Shown here in pieces: positions 7,514 through 16,081 of a DNA stretch of 59,005 bases (its first letter is position 1; each line of letters starts with the position of its first letter). Origin of the DNA: Gammaproteobacteria bacterium. GTDB taxonomy: Bacteria > Pseudomonadota > Gammaproteobacteria > Pseudomonadales > Pseudomonadaceae. The stretch lies in contig JAAYFI010000056.1 in assembly GCA_012728315.1 (NCBI GenBank), positions 1 to 59,005 of the forward strand, in the 5' to 3' direction. A model generated the notes under the pieces. It was given only the letters and a program-made list of their open reading frames with translations, was not told where the DNA came from and searched no databases. Made by a program: the position numbers and the translations under genes.

Positions 7514-10324
7514 TTAAGGTTTAGCGCGGCTCACTTTATCCACTAAGTACACCAAGTGCTGGTAGCTCAATTCACTGTAGCTGCTTAAGCCAACCTCACA
7601 GGTGCGACTGGTCGAGAAACCTGCGCTACAGCCTTCCACTTGCTGGGCTAAGCTGCGCAATGCATGCTGATTCAGCGCGGGTAAAGTAAAGCCCTTATCG
7701 CCAGCAAAGCCACAGCAATGAATCCCTTCCGGCACAATAACTTCCTGAGCGCAGGCTTTAGCCACAGCGATAAAGTTATCGACCTGTTGTAGGTGCTGGG
7801 TACTGCAGGTGATATGCACGGCAATTTTGCTCGTTAATGGCTTAATCTCGAGCCGTGGCAGTACTTCTTCTTTGAGAAAGCGTACCGAGTCGTAGATATT
7901 TAACCGAGGGTCATTGAGATCCTTGAGCAAGCGCAAGGTACAAGGGCTGGTGTCGGAATAGATCGGGTCTAGACCATTACGGCTGGCGCGTAACAGCATT
8001 AAGGCCAAAGCGTTGAGCCTGTCTGCTGCTTGCTCTGGGTAGCCTTTGGAAGCAAAGGGTTGGCCGCAGCAGTTGCTGTCTATGGCCTCGGGATAAATCA
8101 CTTGGAAGCCAGCTTTTTCTAAGAGCTGCTGAGTTTTCTCCCGTAGCGGTATCTGTTCTGTATCTAAATGCGCAGGGCCCATCACTTGGGAAACACAAGA
8201 GGCAAAGTAGACCACGCGCGGTTGCTCCGAATGTGGGTGGCGCGTGCTCGCTGGCGCTTGCCGTTTAACCGCTTGCGGAGTTGCAGGAAGGTAGACAGGT
8301 ACTTGAGTAAAGCGCTGATGCAGTTTGGTTGAGCAGCGATACATCCGTGGTGCCCCCAGTACTTTACGGGCTAACTCAGCGCCAATCAGTGCCCAGCGTG
8401 CAGCTCTTGCTGCTTGAGCAAAAGAGCGCGCTAAGCGTTTGGCGGTCTTTGGGTGCTGGGCTTGCTGAGCGCGTAATTCACGCACTAAATCACCGGTATT
8501 AATGCCGACAGGGCAGCGTTGCGCGCACAGCCCCGTAGCAGCACAGGTATCAATACCATGGTATTGATAGCGCGCTTCCAGTTCAGTGGTGTCAATGCCT
8601 TTGCGCTGTTTGTCTTGGATATCTCGCCAAGCCACAATGCGTTGGCGCGGTGACAAGGTTAATCCATGGGCAGGGCAGACAGGTTCACAAAAGCCACATT
8701 CGATGCACTTATCAATCAGCGGGTTGGCTTCAGGCATGGGCTTGAGGTTTTTAAGGTGAATCTCAGGGTCGTCTGACAGCACCACGTCAGGATTTAAAAT
8801 ACCCTGTGGATCCAAGAGGCGTTTAATACGCCACATCAGCTGGTAGGCCTCGCTGCCCCATTCCAGCTCAACAAAAGGTGCCATATTACGGCCGGTCCCG
8901 TGTTCAGCTTTTAATGCACCACCAAGCTCCACTGCGACCAAGTGGCTGACCTCGTCCATAAAAGCGCGGTAACGGGCGATTTCTTCTGCTTGATCAAAGC
9001 GCTGAGTGAAGACAAAGTGTAAGTTACCTTCCAGTGCGTGGCCGAATAAAATCGCTTCGTCGTAATGGTGCTTATCCAGCAAAGCTAACAGTCGGTTCAC
9101 ACCTTCAGCCAAATGCTCAAGGGGGAAGGTCACGTCTTCAATAATTACAGTGGTACCGTTTTCACGAACCGCACCAACAGCAGGGAAGGTATCTTTGCGC
9201 ATACGCCAGAGGAGTTCATACACCGCTGGGTCTTGGCTAAAAGCAATGTGTTGCTCTGTGGCAAAGTGCGCAATACTGCTATTGATCTGCTGCAGTTGTT
9301 GTTCTAGTTGCGCGTTATCGGCCGCACGGGATTCAATCAATAGCGCACAGGCTGAGTCACTCAGTTGTTCAATCCACTCTGGCATCCCCGCCATATGCTG
9401 TACGCTGCGTAAGCTCCGTCGATCAAGCAGCTCGACCGCAGAGACGGCTTGTTGTTTGAGTACCACCACAGCTTGGCAGCAGATTTCGACATTAGGGAAG
9501 ACCACTAAAGCAGTAGCTTTGTGCGGATAGTCGGGCACGGTGTCGTAGGTCACTGAGCTGATAAAACCGAGCGTGCCTTCTGAACCGACCATTAAGTGGG
9601 TGAGGATATCCACAGGGTCAGTGAAATCAATCAATGCATTCAGCGACAGCCCCGTGGTGTTTTTTAAACGGTATTTGTGTTTAATTTTTGCGGCCAACTC
9701 AGGGTTATTGCGCGTGTCTGCTGCCAGCTGAGCCAATTGCGCGAGCATGGCTTGATGGCGGTTGCGAAACTGGCTGACACTGGCTAAGTCGGCGCTATCC
9801 AGCACGCTACCATCGGCTAACAGTAAGCGCATAGCGGCTAAGGTTTGATAGCTGTTTTGCGCGGTGCCACAGCACATGCCGCTGGAGTTGTTGGCTACAA
9901 TGCCGCCAATTTTAGCTGCGTTGATTGAGGCCGGGTCTGGGCCTATTTTACGTTGTAAATGGGCGAGCGCTTGATTGGCATGAGCCCCAATCACGCCAGG
10001 CTGTAAGCGAATACGCTGGCCATTGTCGAGGATTTCTTTGTGGTTCCAGTGGTCACCGAGCACTATTAAGACCGAGTCGCTGATCGCTTGTCCGGATAGG
10101 CTGGTGCCGGCTGCGCGAAAGGTTACAGGAATATGATAGATGCCGGCCTGACGCAATAAAAACGCGACTTCATCTTCGGATTCAACACGCACCACTAATT
10201 TTGGAATCAGGCGATAAAAGCTCGCGTCAGTCCCCAAAGTGAGCGTGGATAAAGGGTCGGTAAAACAGCGGTGCGCTGGAATTGCTTCCTGAACTGCTGA
10301 TAAAAAAGCTGCAGGCAGGCTCAT
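7514..10324 (-). CDS. dld: FAD-linked, Fe-S-containing D-lactate (2-hydroxyacid) dehydrogenase
   Basis: 936 residues. The N-terminal half is a GlcD/Dld-type FAD-binding oxidase: FRAAGTSLSGQAISDSVLIV, IGPDPASINAAKIGGIVANN and GSEGTLGFIS are the PP-loop and flavin-binding signatures. The C-terminal half carries two 4Fe-4S clusters (CIECGFCEPVCPAHG; CAATGLCAQRCPVG) and two CCG segments (CCGQPFASKG; CCGFAGDKG). This is the fused architecture of membrane-associated, quinone-linked D-lactate dehydrogenases (Dld-II type). It oxidises D-lactate, or a related 2-hydroxyacid, to pyruvate. Its start overlaps the lutC stop by 4 bp, placing it last in the lutABC operon. The exact substrate is inferred from that context. 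Confidence 0.88.
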   Translation of the reverse strand: MSLPAAFLSAVQEAIPAHRCFTDPLSTLTLGTDASFYRLIPKLVVRVESEDEVAFLLRQAGIYHIPVTFRAAGTSLSGQAISDSVLIVLGDHWNHKEILDNGQRIRLQPGVIGAHANQALAHLQRKIGPDPASINAAKIGGIVANNSSGMCCGTAQNSYQTLAAMRLLLADGSVLDSADLASVSQFRNRHQAMLAQLAQLAADTRNNPELAAKIKHKYRLKNTTGLSLNALIDFTDPVDILTHLMVGSEGTLGFISSVTYDTVPDYPHKATALVVFPNVEICCQAVVVLKQQAVSAVELLDRRSLRSVQHMAGMPEWIEQLSDSACALLIESRAADNAQLEQQLQQINSSIAHFATEQHIAFSQDPAVYELLWRMRKDTFPAVGAVRENGTTVIIEDVTFPLEHLAEGVNRLLALLDKHHYDEAILFGHALEGNLHFVFTQRFDQAEEIARYRAFMDEVSHLVAVELGGALKAEHGTGRNMAPFVELEWGSEAYQLMWRIKRLLDPQGILNPDVVLSDDPEIHLKNLKPMPEANPLIDKCIECGFCEPVCPAHGLTLSPRQRIVAWRDIQDKQRKGIDTTELEARYQYHGIDTCAATGLCAQRCPVGINTGDLVRELRAQQAQHPKTAKRLARSFAQAARAARWALIGAELARKVLGAPRMYRCSTKLHQRFTQVPVYLPATPQAVKRQAPASTRHPHSEQPRVVYFASCVSQVMGPAHLDTEQIPLREKTQQLLEKAGFQVIYPEAIDSNCCGQPFASKGYPEQAADRLNALALMLLRASRNGLDPIYSDTSPCTLRLLKDLNDPRLNIYDSVRFLKEEVLPRLEIKPLTSKIAVHITCSTQHLQQVDNFIAVAKACAQEVIVPEGIHCCGFAGDKGFTLPALNQHALRSLAQQVEGCSAGFSTSRTCEVGLSSYSELSYQHLVYLVDKVSRAKP

Positions 10325-10986
10325 GCATCCTCCACAATGAATACAATCAAATCTTTTGGACCATGGGCACCATAGGCTAAGACTTGCTCAATATCGGCAG
10401 TTTTCGAGGGGCCTGAGATGAGCAGCAAATTGCTTGGCATTGGCTTGGGCCAATGCTGCTGCGCTTGGTACAGGTTGTCATAAATCTGACTCGCCTTGAG
10501 TAAAGCAATGTGTAACGGCGGAACCAAACTCATCAAGCGCGGTTCTTCAGGACTGGGTTGCACAACTAAAGTGCCGGTCGCGGCAATGCCGGCCAGCGTG
10601 CCGGTCAAGCTGGCTGGTACATCATCAAAGAGTTCACGCTTCCACTCTTCAATGGGGCGGTCATAGGCTAGCAAGTGCAAAGGCTTCTGCTCGCTTTGGC
10701 AGTAAGCGTTAAAGGCGTGTCCGTGGGTTGTTGTTGGCGCGATAAGCAGTTTATTGATTTGCCGCTGTGCCAGCAGCTCATGCAGCAGCTTCGGCCACTC
10801 TGCACTGCGCGTCAGGTGCACTTCACTGTGTACTGCCGTCATCAGCTCTTTCAGGCGCGTCACCCGTTCCGCCGCACTGTAACGCCAAGGCTGGTCAACC
10901 AAGATTGCATCAAAAGGGTCAGGAATAGGGTGGGTGCCGGCGAGACTGCTGCGCAAACTGGCTAAGATTTTATCCCGTGCACTCAT
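10321..10986 (-). CDS. lutC: Lactate utilization protein C (LUD domain)
   Basis: 221 residues with the LUD (DUF162) fold. GTLAGIAATGTLVVQPSPEE followed by SLVPPLHIALL resembles the TGT(L)-VPP-H core of the family, also seen in LutB. LutC is one of three proteins (LutABC/LldEFG) that together form an L-lactate oxidising iron-sulfur complex. Its individual role is unclear. It overlaps lutB upstream and dld downstream by 4 bp each, so all are co-translated. Length is normal. Confidence 0.9.
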   Translation of the reverse strand: MSARDKILASLRSSLAGTHPIPDPFDAILVDQPWRYSAAERVTRLKELMTAVHSEVHLTRSAEWPKLLHELLAQRQINKLLIAPTTTHGHAFNAYCQSEQKPLHLLAYDRPIEEWKRELFDDVPASLTGTLAGIAATGTLVVQPSPEEPRLMSLVPPLHIALLKASQIYDNLYQAQQHWPKPMPSNLLLISGPSKTADIEQVLAYGAHGPKDLIVFIVEDA

Positions 10987-12431
10987 GATTTGCTCTCCAA
11001 ATGCTGTTTTGCCAACTCATGCAAACTGCGCTTTGCGGGCTTGGGCGCATTATGGTTCTGTGTCCAAGGGCCGAGGTTTTTCGGTGTTAACCCGCCCAAG
11101 CGCGTAGCTAGGAAGGTTCCTGCTTTGTACAGCAACGGCTTGCTATTGAAGTACTGCCAACCGGCCCAGAGTGCACGTTCTTTGGCTGAATAACGGCTGC
11201 CTTGCCCATCCATAACCTGTGGTTGTTGCTGAGGTGATTTAACATTTTCTTCACGTAAGCGGCGCAGTAGTGCTGGGATGGGGATTTTTACTGGACAGAC
11301 TTCACCGCAAGCGCCGCATAAAGATGAAGCTGAAGGGTGATCAGGCGTGTTTTCTAGACCGAGTAAGTGCGGTGAAATAATTTTGCCGATGGGGCCTGGG
11401 TACACTGTGCCATAGGCTTGCCCACCAATGCGTGTATAAACAGGGCAATGGTTCATGCAGGCACCACAGCGAATACAGTTAAGTGTTTGGCGCAGTTCGG
11501 CGTCAGCGAAGGCTTGGCTGCGGCCATTGTCCAGCAGCACGAGATGCACTTCTTCTGGGCCATCCAACTCACCGGGCTGGCGCGGGGCAGAAATCATATT
11601 CACATAGGTGGTAATGCCTTGGCCCAGCGCTGAACGGGTCAGCAGGGACAGCAGTGGTACGACGTCTTGTAAGTTGGCGACAACCTTTTCAATCCCCGTC
11701 ACGGCAATATGCACCGGCGGTACTGTGGTGGACATGCGGCCATTGCCTTCGTTTTCCACCAAAATGAGCGTGCCGGTTTCGGCTACAGCAAAGTTCACGC
11801 CAGAGACACCAATATCCGCTTGAAAGAATTTTTCCCGTAAAATACCGCGCGCCGACTGAATCAAGCTGTCCACATCATCGGTATAGGGCAGGGCCAATCG
11901 ATGCTCAAATAAGCGGCCTACTTGCTCAGCGTTTTTATGGATGGCCGGCATAATAATGTGCGTAGGCTTTTCATTATCTAGCTGAATAATGTACTCGCCC
12001 ATATCCGACTCAAGCGCTTCTATGCCGTGCTCAGTCAGGTGCTCATTCATGGCCATTTCTTCACTGACCATGGATTTGCCTTTAATCACTTGCTTGGCAT
12101 TACGGGCTTGAGCAATTTTAAGCACAATGGCATTGGCTTCTTCGGTGCTGCTGGCCCAATGCACCTGTATACCTTGCTTGGTGAGATTGGCTTCTAATTG
12201 TTCCAATAAATCAGGCAGCTGTGACAGGGCACGAGCACGGACCTTGTTGCCCAGTTCGCGCAGATTTTCCCGCTCATCTTCATCGGGCATAGAGATAATG
12301 CGCTTGCTGATCAAAGAGTCCATTGCGCTACGCATATTAGTACGCAACTGTTGATCTTTTAACGACAGGCGCGCGTTAGCTTTAAGGTTGCGCGCAGTGA
12401 CATCGACGGCGTGGATACGTTGGTCACTCAT
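10983..12431 (-). CDS. lutB: Lactate utilization iron-sulfur protein B
   Basis: 482 residues. An N-terminal LUD domain (AETGTLILVENEGNGRM, TTVPPVHIAVTG) is followed by two 4Fe-4S motifs, CIRCGACMNHCPVY and CGACGEVCPVKIPI, and a C-terminal LutB/LldF domain with GGLTPKNLGPWTQ. It transfers electrons in the LutABC L-lactate oxidation complex. Starts and stops overlap both neighbours by 4 bp (ATGA). Length matches the family (about 470-490). Confidence 0.95.
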   Translation of the reverse strand: MSDQRIHAVDVTARNLKANARLSLKDQQLRTNMRSAMDSLISKRIISMPDEDERENLRELGNKVRARALSQLPDLLEQLEANLTKQGIQVHWASSTEEANAIVLKIAQARNAKQVIKGKSMVSEEMAMNEHLTEHGIEALESDMGEYIIQLDNEKPTHIIMPAIHKNAEQVGRLFEHRLALPYTDDVDSLIQSARGILREKFFQADIGVSGVNFAVAETGTLILVENEGNGRMSTTVPPVHIAVTGIEKVVANLQDVVPLLSLLTRSALGQGITTYVNMISAPRQPGELDGPEEVHLVLLDNGRSQAFADAELRQTLNCIRCGACMNHCPVYTRIGGQAYGTVYPGPIGKIISPHLLGLENTPDHPSASSLCGACGEVCPVKIPIPALLRRLREENVKSPQQQPQVMDGQGSRYSAKERALWAGWQYFNSKPLLYKAGTFLATRLGGLTPKNLGPWTQNHNAPKPAKRSLHELAKQHLESKS

Positions 12432-13264
12432 GCGCTCGGCTCCTGTTTAGACTGGGTGCGTTGCCATAAAAAACTGGCTAAATGCTGACCTTGTAAGGGG
12501 ATATTTTGTTTTTCAAACGCACCGTTAATATTTAATAAGCAACCGCAGTCAGCGCTAACCACGTGCTGCGCGCCACTGGCCTGTAAGGCTTGGGTTTTAT
12601 CCGCCACCATGGCCCCGGAAATATCCGGCATGCGCACCGAGAAGGTACCACCAAAGCCGCAGCACTCACTTTCGTGATCATGCTCTACACGTTCTACGTG
12701 CTCTAATTGGCTGATGAGCGCGCGAGCATGTAAATGGGTGTTCATTTCGCGGCGCGCTGAACAGGAGGTGTGCAGTGCTACTTGCAGGGGTTTGCCGTGG
12801 TCAGTGAGTTGCACTTTGCAGACATGCAATAAAAACTCAGTCAGTTCATAGGTGCGCTCAGCGAGATCGTGCACCTTGGCTAAGGTGTCGGGCTCGTCTT
12901 TGAACAGCTCAGCATAGTGCTCGCGAAACATGCCGGCACAGGAGCCAGAAGTGACCACCACTGGCCAGCCCCCTTTAAACAAGTCAATTTGAGCGCGCGC
13001 CACTTCTCGTGCTTGCTCGGTGTAGCCCGAGGTGTAGGCGGGTTGCCCGCAGCAGCTTTGTCCCTGTGGAAAATCAACGTTAATGCCTTCACGCTCTAAT
13101 AGATGAATGGCATCCATCCCAGCTTCAGGGAAAAATAAATCCACCACGCAAGTGCCAAATAAGTAAACGGTTTTGGGCTTGCTGGTTGGGTATTCACGCG
13201 CTGATTGGCGTGGCGGTGCAACTCGAGTTTCTTGCGCTGCTGCGTTATAAAACTGATCGCTCAT
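12428..13264 (-). CDS. lutA: Lactate utilization protein A (CCG-type oxidoreductase)
   Basis: 278 residues. Two cysteine-rich CCG domains are visible: QSCCGQPAYTSGY (~residue 66) and CCGFGGTFSVRMPDIS (~residue 203), the signature of LutA/YkgE/GlcF-like subunits that bind a non-cubane 4Fe-4S cluster. It is the first gene of the overlapping lutA-lutB-lutC-dld operon. The N-terminal ~28 residues are longer than in many homologues. A GGAG-type RBS precedes the ATG. No lactate permease or regulator gene sits beside the operon. Confidence 0.93.
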   Translation of the reverse strand: MSDQFYNAAAQETRVAPPRQSAREYPTSKPKTVYLFGTCVVDLFFPEAGMDAIHLLEREGINVDFPQGQSCCGQPAYTSGYTEQAREVARAQIDLFKGGWPVVVTSGSCAGMFREHYAELFKDEPDTLAKVHDLAERTYELTEFLLHVCKVQLTDHGKPLQVALHTSCSARREMNTHLHARALISQLEHVERVEHDHESECCGFGGTFSVRMPDISGAMVADKTQALQASGAQHVVSADCGCLLNINGAFEKQNIPLQGQHLASFLWQRTQSKQEPSA

Positions 13265-13492
13265 AGGTTAGCTCCGCTGGGCAGTATAGGACGTACTGAC
13301 TGTTTGTATAGAAACTCACAGTCTAGTCTTTTGTGGGTAATCGCCAAGATGACTTCTGTCTAGTCAAGCGTATTGACTGCGCCGATGAGGCTTGGGGAGC
13401 GAATAATCAACGACAGTGCTTGCGGCCAGTGACCTATACCAATATAAAGCGGCATCATCCCTAGCATGTTAGCGTGGTTTTTGCGGCTCATC

Positions 13493-13705
13493 TTAGTGCC
13501 GTTTTTTGGTAACGGGGATACCCATAATGGCGGCGTGACTGATCTGGCTTTGATCCATGGCGCTTAATAACGCTTGCATGTCTTCGGACTCCTGAAAGAA
13601 ATCCACGTAATGCACATGGCCATCAATGTAGTTGCGGGCCTGTAGCAGCGGGCTGTTCAGGCTTAATAAAGTGATTAAAAAGTCCTGAACAAAATAGCCG
13701 GCCAC
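13493..13705 (-). pseudogene. Amidohydrolase N-terminal remnant
   Basis: A 70-codon frame whose last two thirds, YIDGHVHYVDFFQESEDMQ then MDQSQISHAAIMGIPVTKK, look like the start of a TIM-barrel amidohydrolase, with the metal-binding HxH in DGHVH. It then stops after KKRH, where intact homologues continue for some 250 residues. I could not find the rest in 13265-13492. A second short frame at 13360-13491 (minus, 43 residues, one hydrophobic segment) follows but is not recognisable. The segment 13265-13360 probably contains the lut promoter. Most likely a decayed gene. Confidence 0.6.
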
Positions 13706-13814
13706 TGAGGGTGTGAATAAAAGTCAGACGTTTAGATTGCTGAAGAATTCGTTGCGCGTTGTGATACGCACAATGGCTGCCCCTGAGCAGGGCAGCGTGC
13801 AGGTAAATCCGCGG

Positions 13815-15029
13815 TTATTGCATTGAGGCAATAAGCACTGGTTTGTACCGCAGTAAACGCGCACTTAAGCGCAGCAGTGTAGTTAAAGTGTAAAGCTGCA
13901 CTATGCTTAACAGTCCAACTCCTAGCCAATATACCGGGCTAAAAGCACTGACAACGCCACTTTCAACCCAGACCAAGTGCCACCAGAACATACCCATGAC
14001 GAACACCGCAACGCCAGGGCAGATTAAACCAAAGCTAATGGGGTTGCGCTGATCCCCTTTGAGGTGCGCTGCTAAGTAGCCGTTAAGCTGCATAATGCGG
14101 TAACCCAGTAGCATTATGCCCAGTTGCAGCATAAAGATACCGGTCAGCATGACAAAGATTTTGCTGGGCACCACTGGCGTTGCAAAGTGCAAATCCAAAC
14201 CATGCTGTAAGCGCACCCACTCAATACCCAGTAACGTCATAATGGGCACCAGCATCCAAACACTGGGTGTGGCTTGGGGTTGTAAACCGTGTTGCATCAT
14301 CGCTTGTAGGCCTGAAATTAGCACCAGTAAACCGGTCACCAATGCCACCATCAAAAACAGAATCGACAGTGTGCTGGCCAGTACCGATAGCGCTTGGGTA
14401 TGGGACATAGCAGCCGGCGCGGCAAAACCCACGGAAAGCATGGCAAAGGTAAACACTGCAATCAGCGGTGAGAGGTGATTATGCTCCTCGCTGCGATAGC
14501 CGCCGCTGACTAAGATACGGCTGATATAGCGTCCGTAAATGCGTAACGCCCACACCCCAATGCTAGCAAAAGCCAAGAGTGCTAAAGGAAACAAGTACTC
14601 AACCACTGACCAGAGTCCAGGCACCAGCAGTGCGCCCAATGCAAAACAGACGTTCACCGTCATCGCCAGGGTGAGGGGTTGGGTCATCAGTTGCACTTCA
14701 TTGGCTGAATCCAGCCAGTTTTCTGCATAGCGCTCGGTTTTACGTGCTGCGTTTTGCTCGCGCAGGTTCCAAATCACTAAGGTGAAATGCAGTAGAGCCA
14801 GCAGCACCATAATCAGGGTGGCTAAGATGGCTAAGGGGCGGACGCCGGCAGGCAGCGTCACACTGCCTTGTATGGCAGCAGTGAGATGCTGCCAAGTGGG
14901 CATCGGAAAATCCTCGTGGGGCACCATCCACATCAAATACATAAAGAATGATATCGACAGACCGCCAGCACCCAGTGCCGCCAGCCAATAACTGGGGTGC
15001 CAAGGTTGTGCAGGATCACGTTTAAGCAT
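13815..15029 (-). CDS. Polytopic membrane protein of unknown function
   Basis: 404 residues with about ten hydrophobic segments. The N-terminus has a Gly-rich first helix (YWLAALGAGGLSISFFMYLM) followed by WMVPHEDFPMPTW, and a later segment FAAPAAMSHTQALS. The layout recalls SLAC1/TehA-type (TDT) transporters, and I recall similar proteins annotated as a 'TsoY' membrane family, but I cannot confirm either. Start chosen at the ATG with AGGATA upstream. The peroxiredoxin gene lies upstream on the same strand but is separated by a terminator, so this gene probably has its own promoter. Function is not assignable. Confidence 0.75.
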   Translation of the reverse strand: MLKRDPAQPWHPSYWLAALGAGGLSISFFMYLMWMVPHEDFPMPTWQHLTAAIQGSVTLPAGVRPLAILATLIMVLLALLHFTLVIWNLREQNAARKTERYAENWLDSANEVQLMTQPLTLAMTVNVCFALGALLVPGLWSVVEYLFPLALLAFASIGVWALRIYGRYISRILVSGGYRSEEHNHLSPLIAVFTFAMLSVGFAAPAAMSHTQALSVLASTLSILFLMVALVTGLLVLISGLQAMMQHGLQPQATPSVWMLVPIMTLLGIEWVRLQHGLDLHFATPVVPSKIFVMLTGIFMLQLGIMLLGYRIMQLNGYLAAHLKGDQRNPISFGLICPGVAVFVMGMFWWHLVWVESGVVSAFSPVYWLGVGLLSIVQLYTLTTLLRLSARLLRYKPVLIASMQ

Positions 15030-15144
15030 GGTTATATCCTTATTATTCTGTGGGCAGTTAAGCAGTTCGCTTGTTGTGTACTAAGCGTGTTTCCGATCGT
15101 TGACTGCTCCACTCACGCGTGCCTTAATTGACAGGCTTATGTAA

Positions 15145-15180
15145 CTAAAAACCCCCTGCATCGTTGCCGATGGAGGGGGT
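15145..15180 (-). terminator. Rho-independent terminator of the peroxiredoxin gene
   Basis: Read on the minus strand: a 13-bp stem ACCCCCTCCATCG / CGATGCAGGGGGT with one mismatch and a 4-nt loop, followed by TTTTAG. It lies some 40 bp beyond the peroxiredoxin stop codon. Confidence 0.85.
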
Positions 15181-15216
15181 CGGTGTCACTTTACAGCACT
15201 TTAAAAAGTAACTGTT

Positions 15217-15870
15217 TTACAGCTGCTTAGTGCAGTAGTAGAAGTCGACACACTCATACTCACCGGACTTAACCCGTGCATCGGCCTCAGCGGCTGTTGC
15301 TGCAGGTGGCACAATGACGCGATCACCTGGCTTCCAACCCTCAGGGGTAGCAACTTTGTGCTCGTCACTGGTTTGCAGCGCATCCAGCAGACGGATAAAT
15401 TCGTCAATTAAGCGACCATTGCTCATTGGGTAGTAAACCATGGCGCGCAAAATGCCATTGGGGTCAATGATAAAGGTCGCACGCACTGCTGAAGTATCTG
15501 CAGCACCTGGGTGAATCATGCCGTAGGCACGGGCCACATCCATTTTTAGGTCAGCAATGATTGGGAAAGGAATGGTCACGCCAAACTTTTCTTCAATATT
15601 GCGCATCCAGGCAATGTGCGAGTGAGTGCTGTCGATAGATAAACCTAATAGTTCACAGTTGCGCTTGGTGAATTCTGGCTCTGCTTTAGCAAAAGCAACA
15701 AATTCTGTGGTGCAGACTGGAGTAAAGTCAGCCGGGTGTGAAAACAGCACCAGCCACTTACCTTTATAGTCATCGAGGCACTTGTCACCGTCTGTGGTAG
15801 GTGCGTTAAAATCAGGTGCACGCTCATTTAAACGGGGTAAGCCGTACACTTCAGTATCAGTGGTTTGCAT
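15217..15870 (-). CDS. Peroxiredoxin, Prx6/1-Cys-like clade
   Basis: 217 residues from the ATG at 15870, which has a perfect AAGGAG upstream; an upstream in-frame start is unlikely. The peroxidatic cysteine is C53 in SHPADFTPVCTTEF. GWKPGDRVIVPP and the long C-terminal tail are typical of the Prx6 group. Two further cysteines near the C-terminus (YECVDFYYCTKQL) could act as resolving residues, so a 2-Cys mechanism is possible. The protein reduces hydrogen peroxide and organic peroxides in the cytoplasm. The upstream OxyR-like operator indicates peroxide induction. It is monocistronic. Confidence 0.94.
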   Translation of the reverse strand: MQTTDTEVYGLPRLNERAPDFNAPTTDGDKCLDDYKGKWLVLFSHPADFTPVCTTEFVAFAKAEPEFTKRNCELLGLSIDSTHSHIAWMRNIEEKFGVTIPFPIIADLKMDVARAYGMIHPGAADTSAVRATFIIDPNGILRAMVYYPMSNGRLIDEFIRLLDALQTSDEHKVATPEGWKPGDRVIVPPAATAAEADARVKSGEYECVDFYYCTKQL

Positions 15871-15934
15871 GGTGTTTCTCCTTGGTTGATTGCTTAACTT
15901 GGGGTCAATATAGCATGCCAAAAAATATAATAAA

Positions 15935-15971
15935 ATATTATAAATCGATAGCTTTGATAGTTTTTGCCTAT
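15935..15971 (-). promoter_or_regulatory. OxyR-like operator and -10 element of the peroxiredoxin gene
   Basis: On the minus strand the pattern ATAG-N7-CTAT-N7-ATCG-N7-ATAT matches the OxyR consensus ATAG-N7-CTAT-N7-ATAG-N7-CTAT at 14 of 16 fixed positions. A TATAAT lies at 15942-15937, overlapping the last part of the site. No good -35 is present, as expected for an OxyR-activated promoter. It is about 65 bp upstream of the start codon. Confidence 0.72.
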
Positions 15972-16081
15972 TAGGCGGGGCGTGGTAAGCTGAGCAGAAC
16001 TATGTGGGAATAGAGCGTGGCGCGCTACCCTTTACAGCGTAGTGCGCGCCAGTCTTAGACTTTAAAGGATGGGGGGTGTGG

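Noticed and set aside
13732..13929. Minus-strand 65-codon frame at the end of the membrane-protein gene
   Set aside because: Overlaps the real gene in another frame and shows no features.
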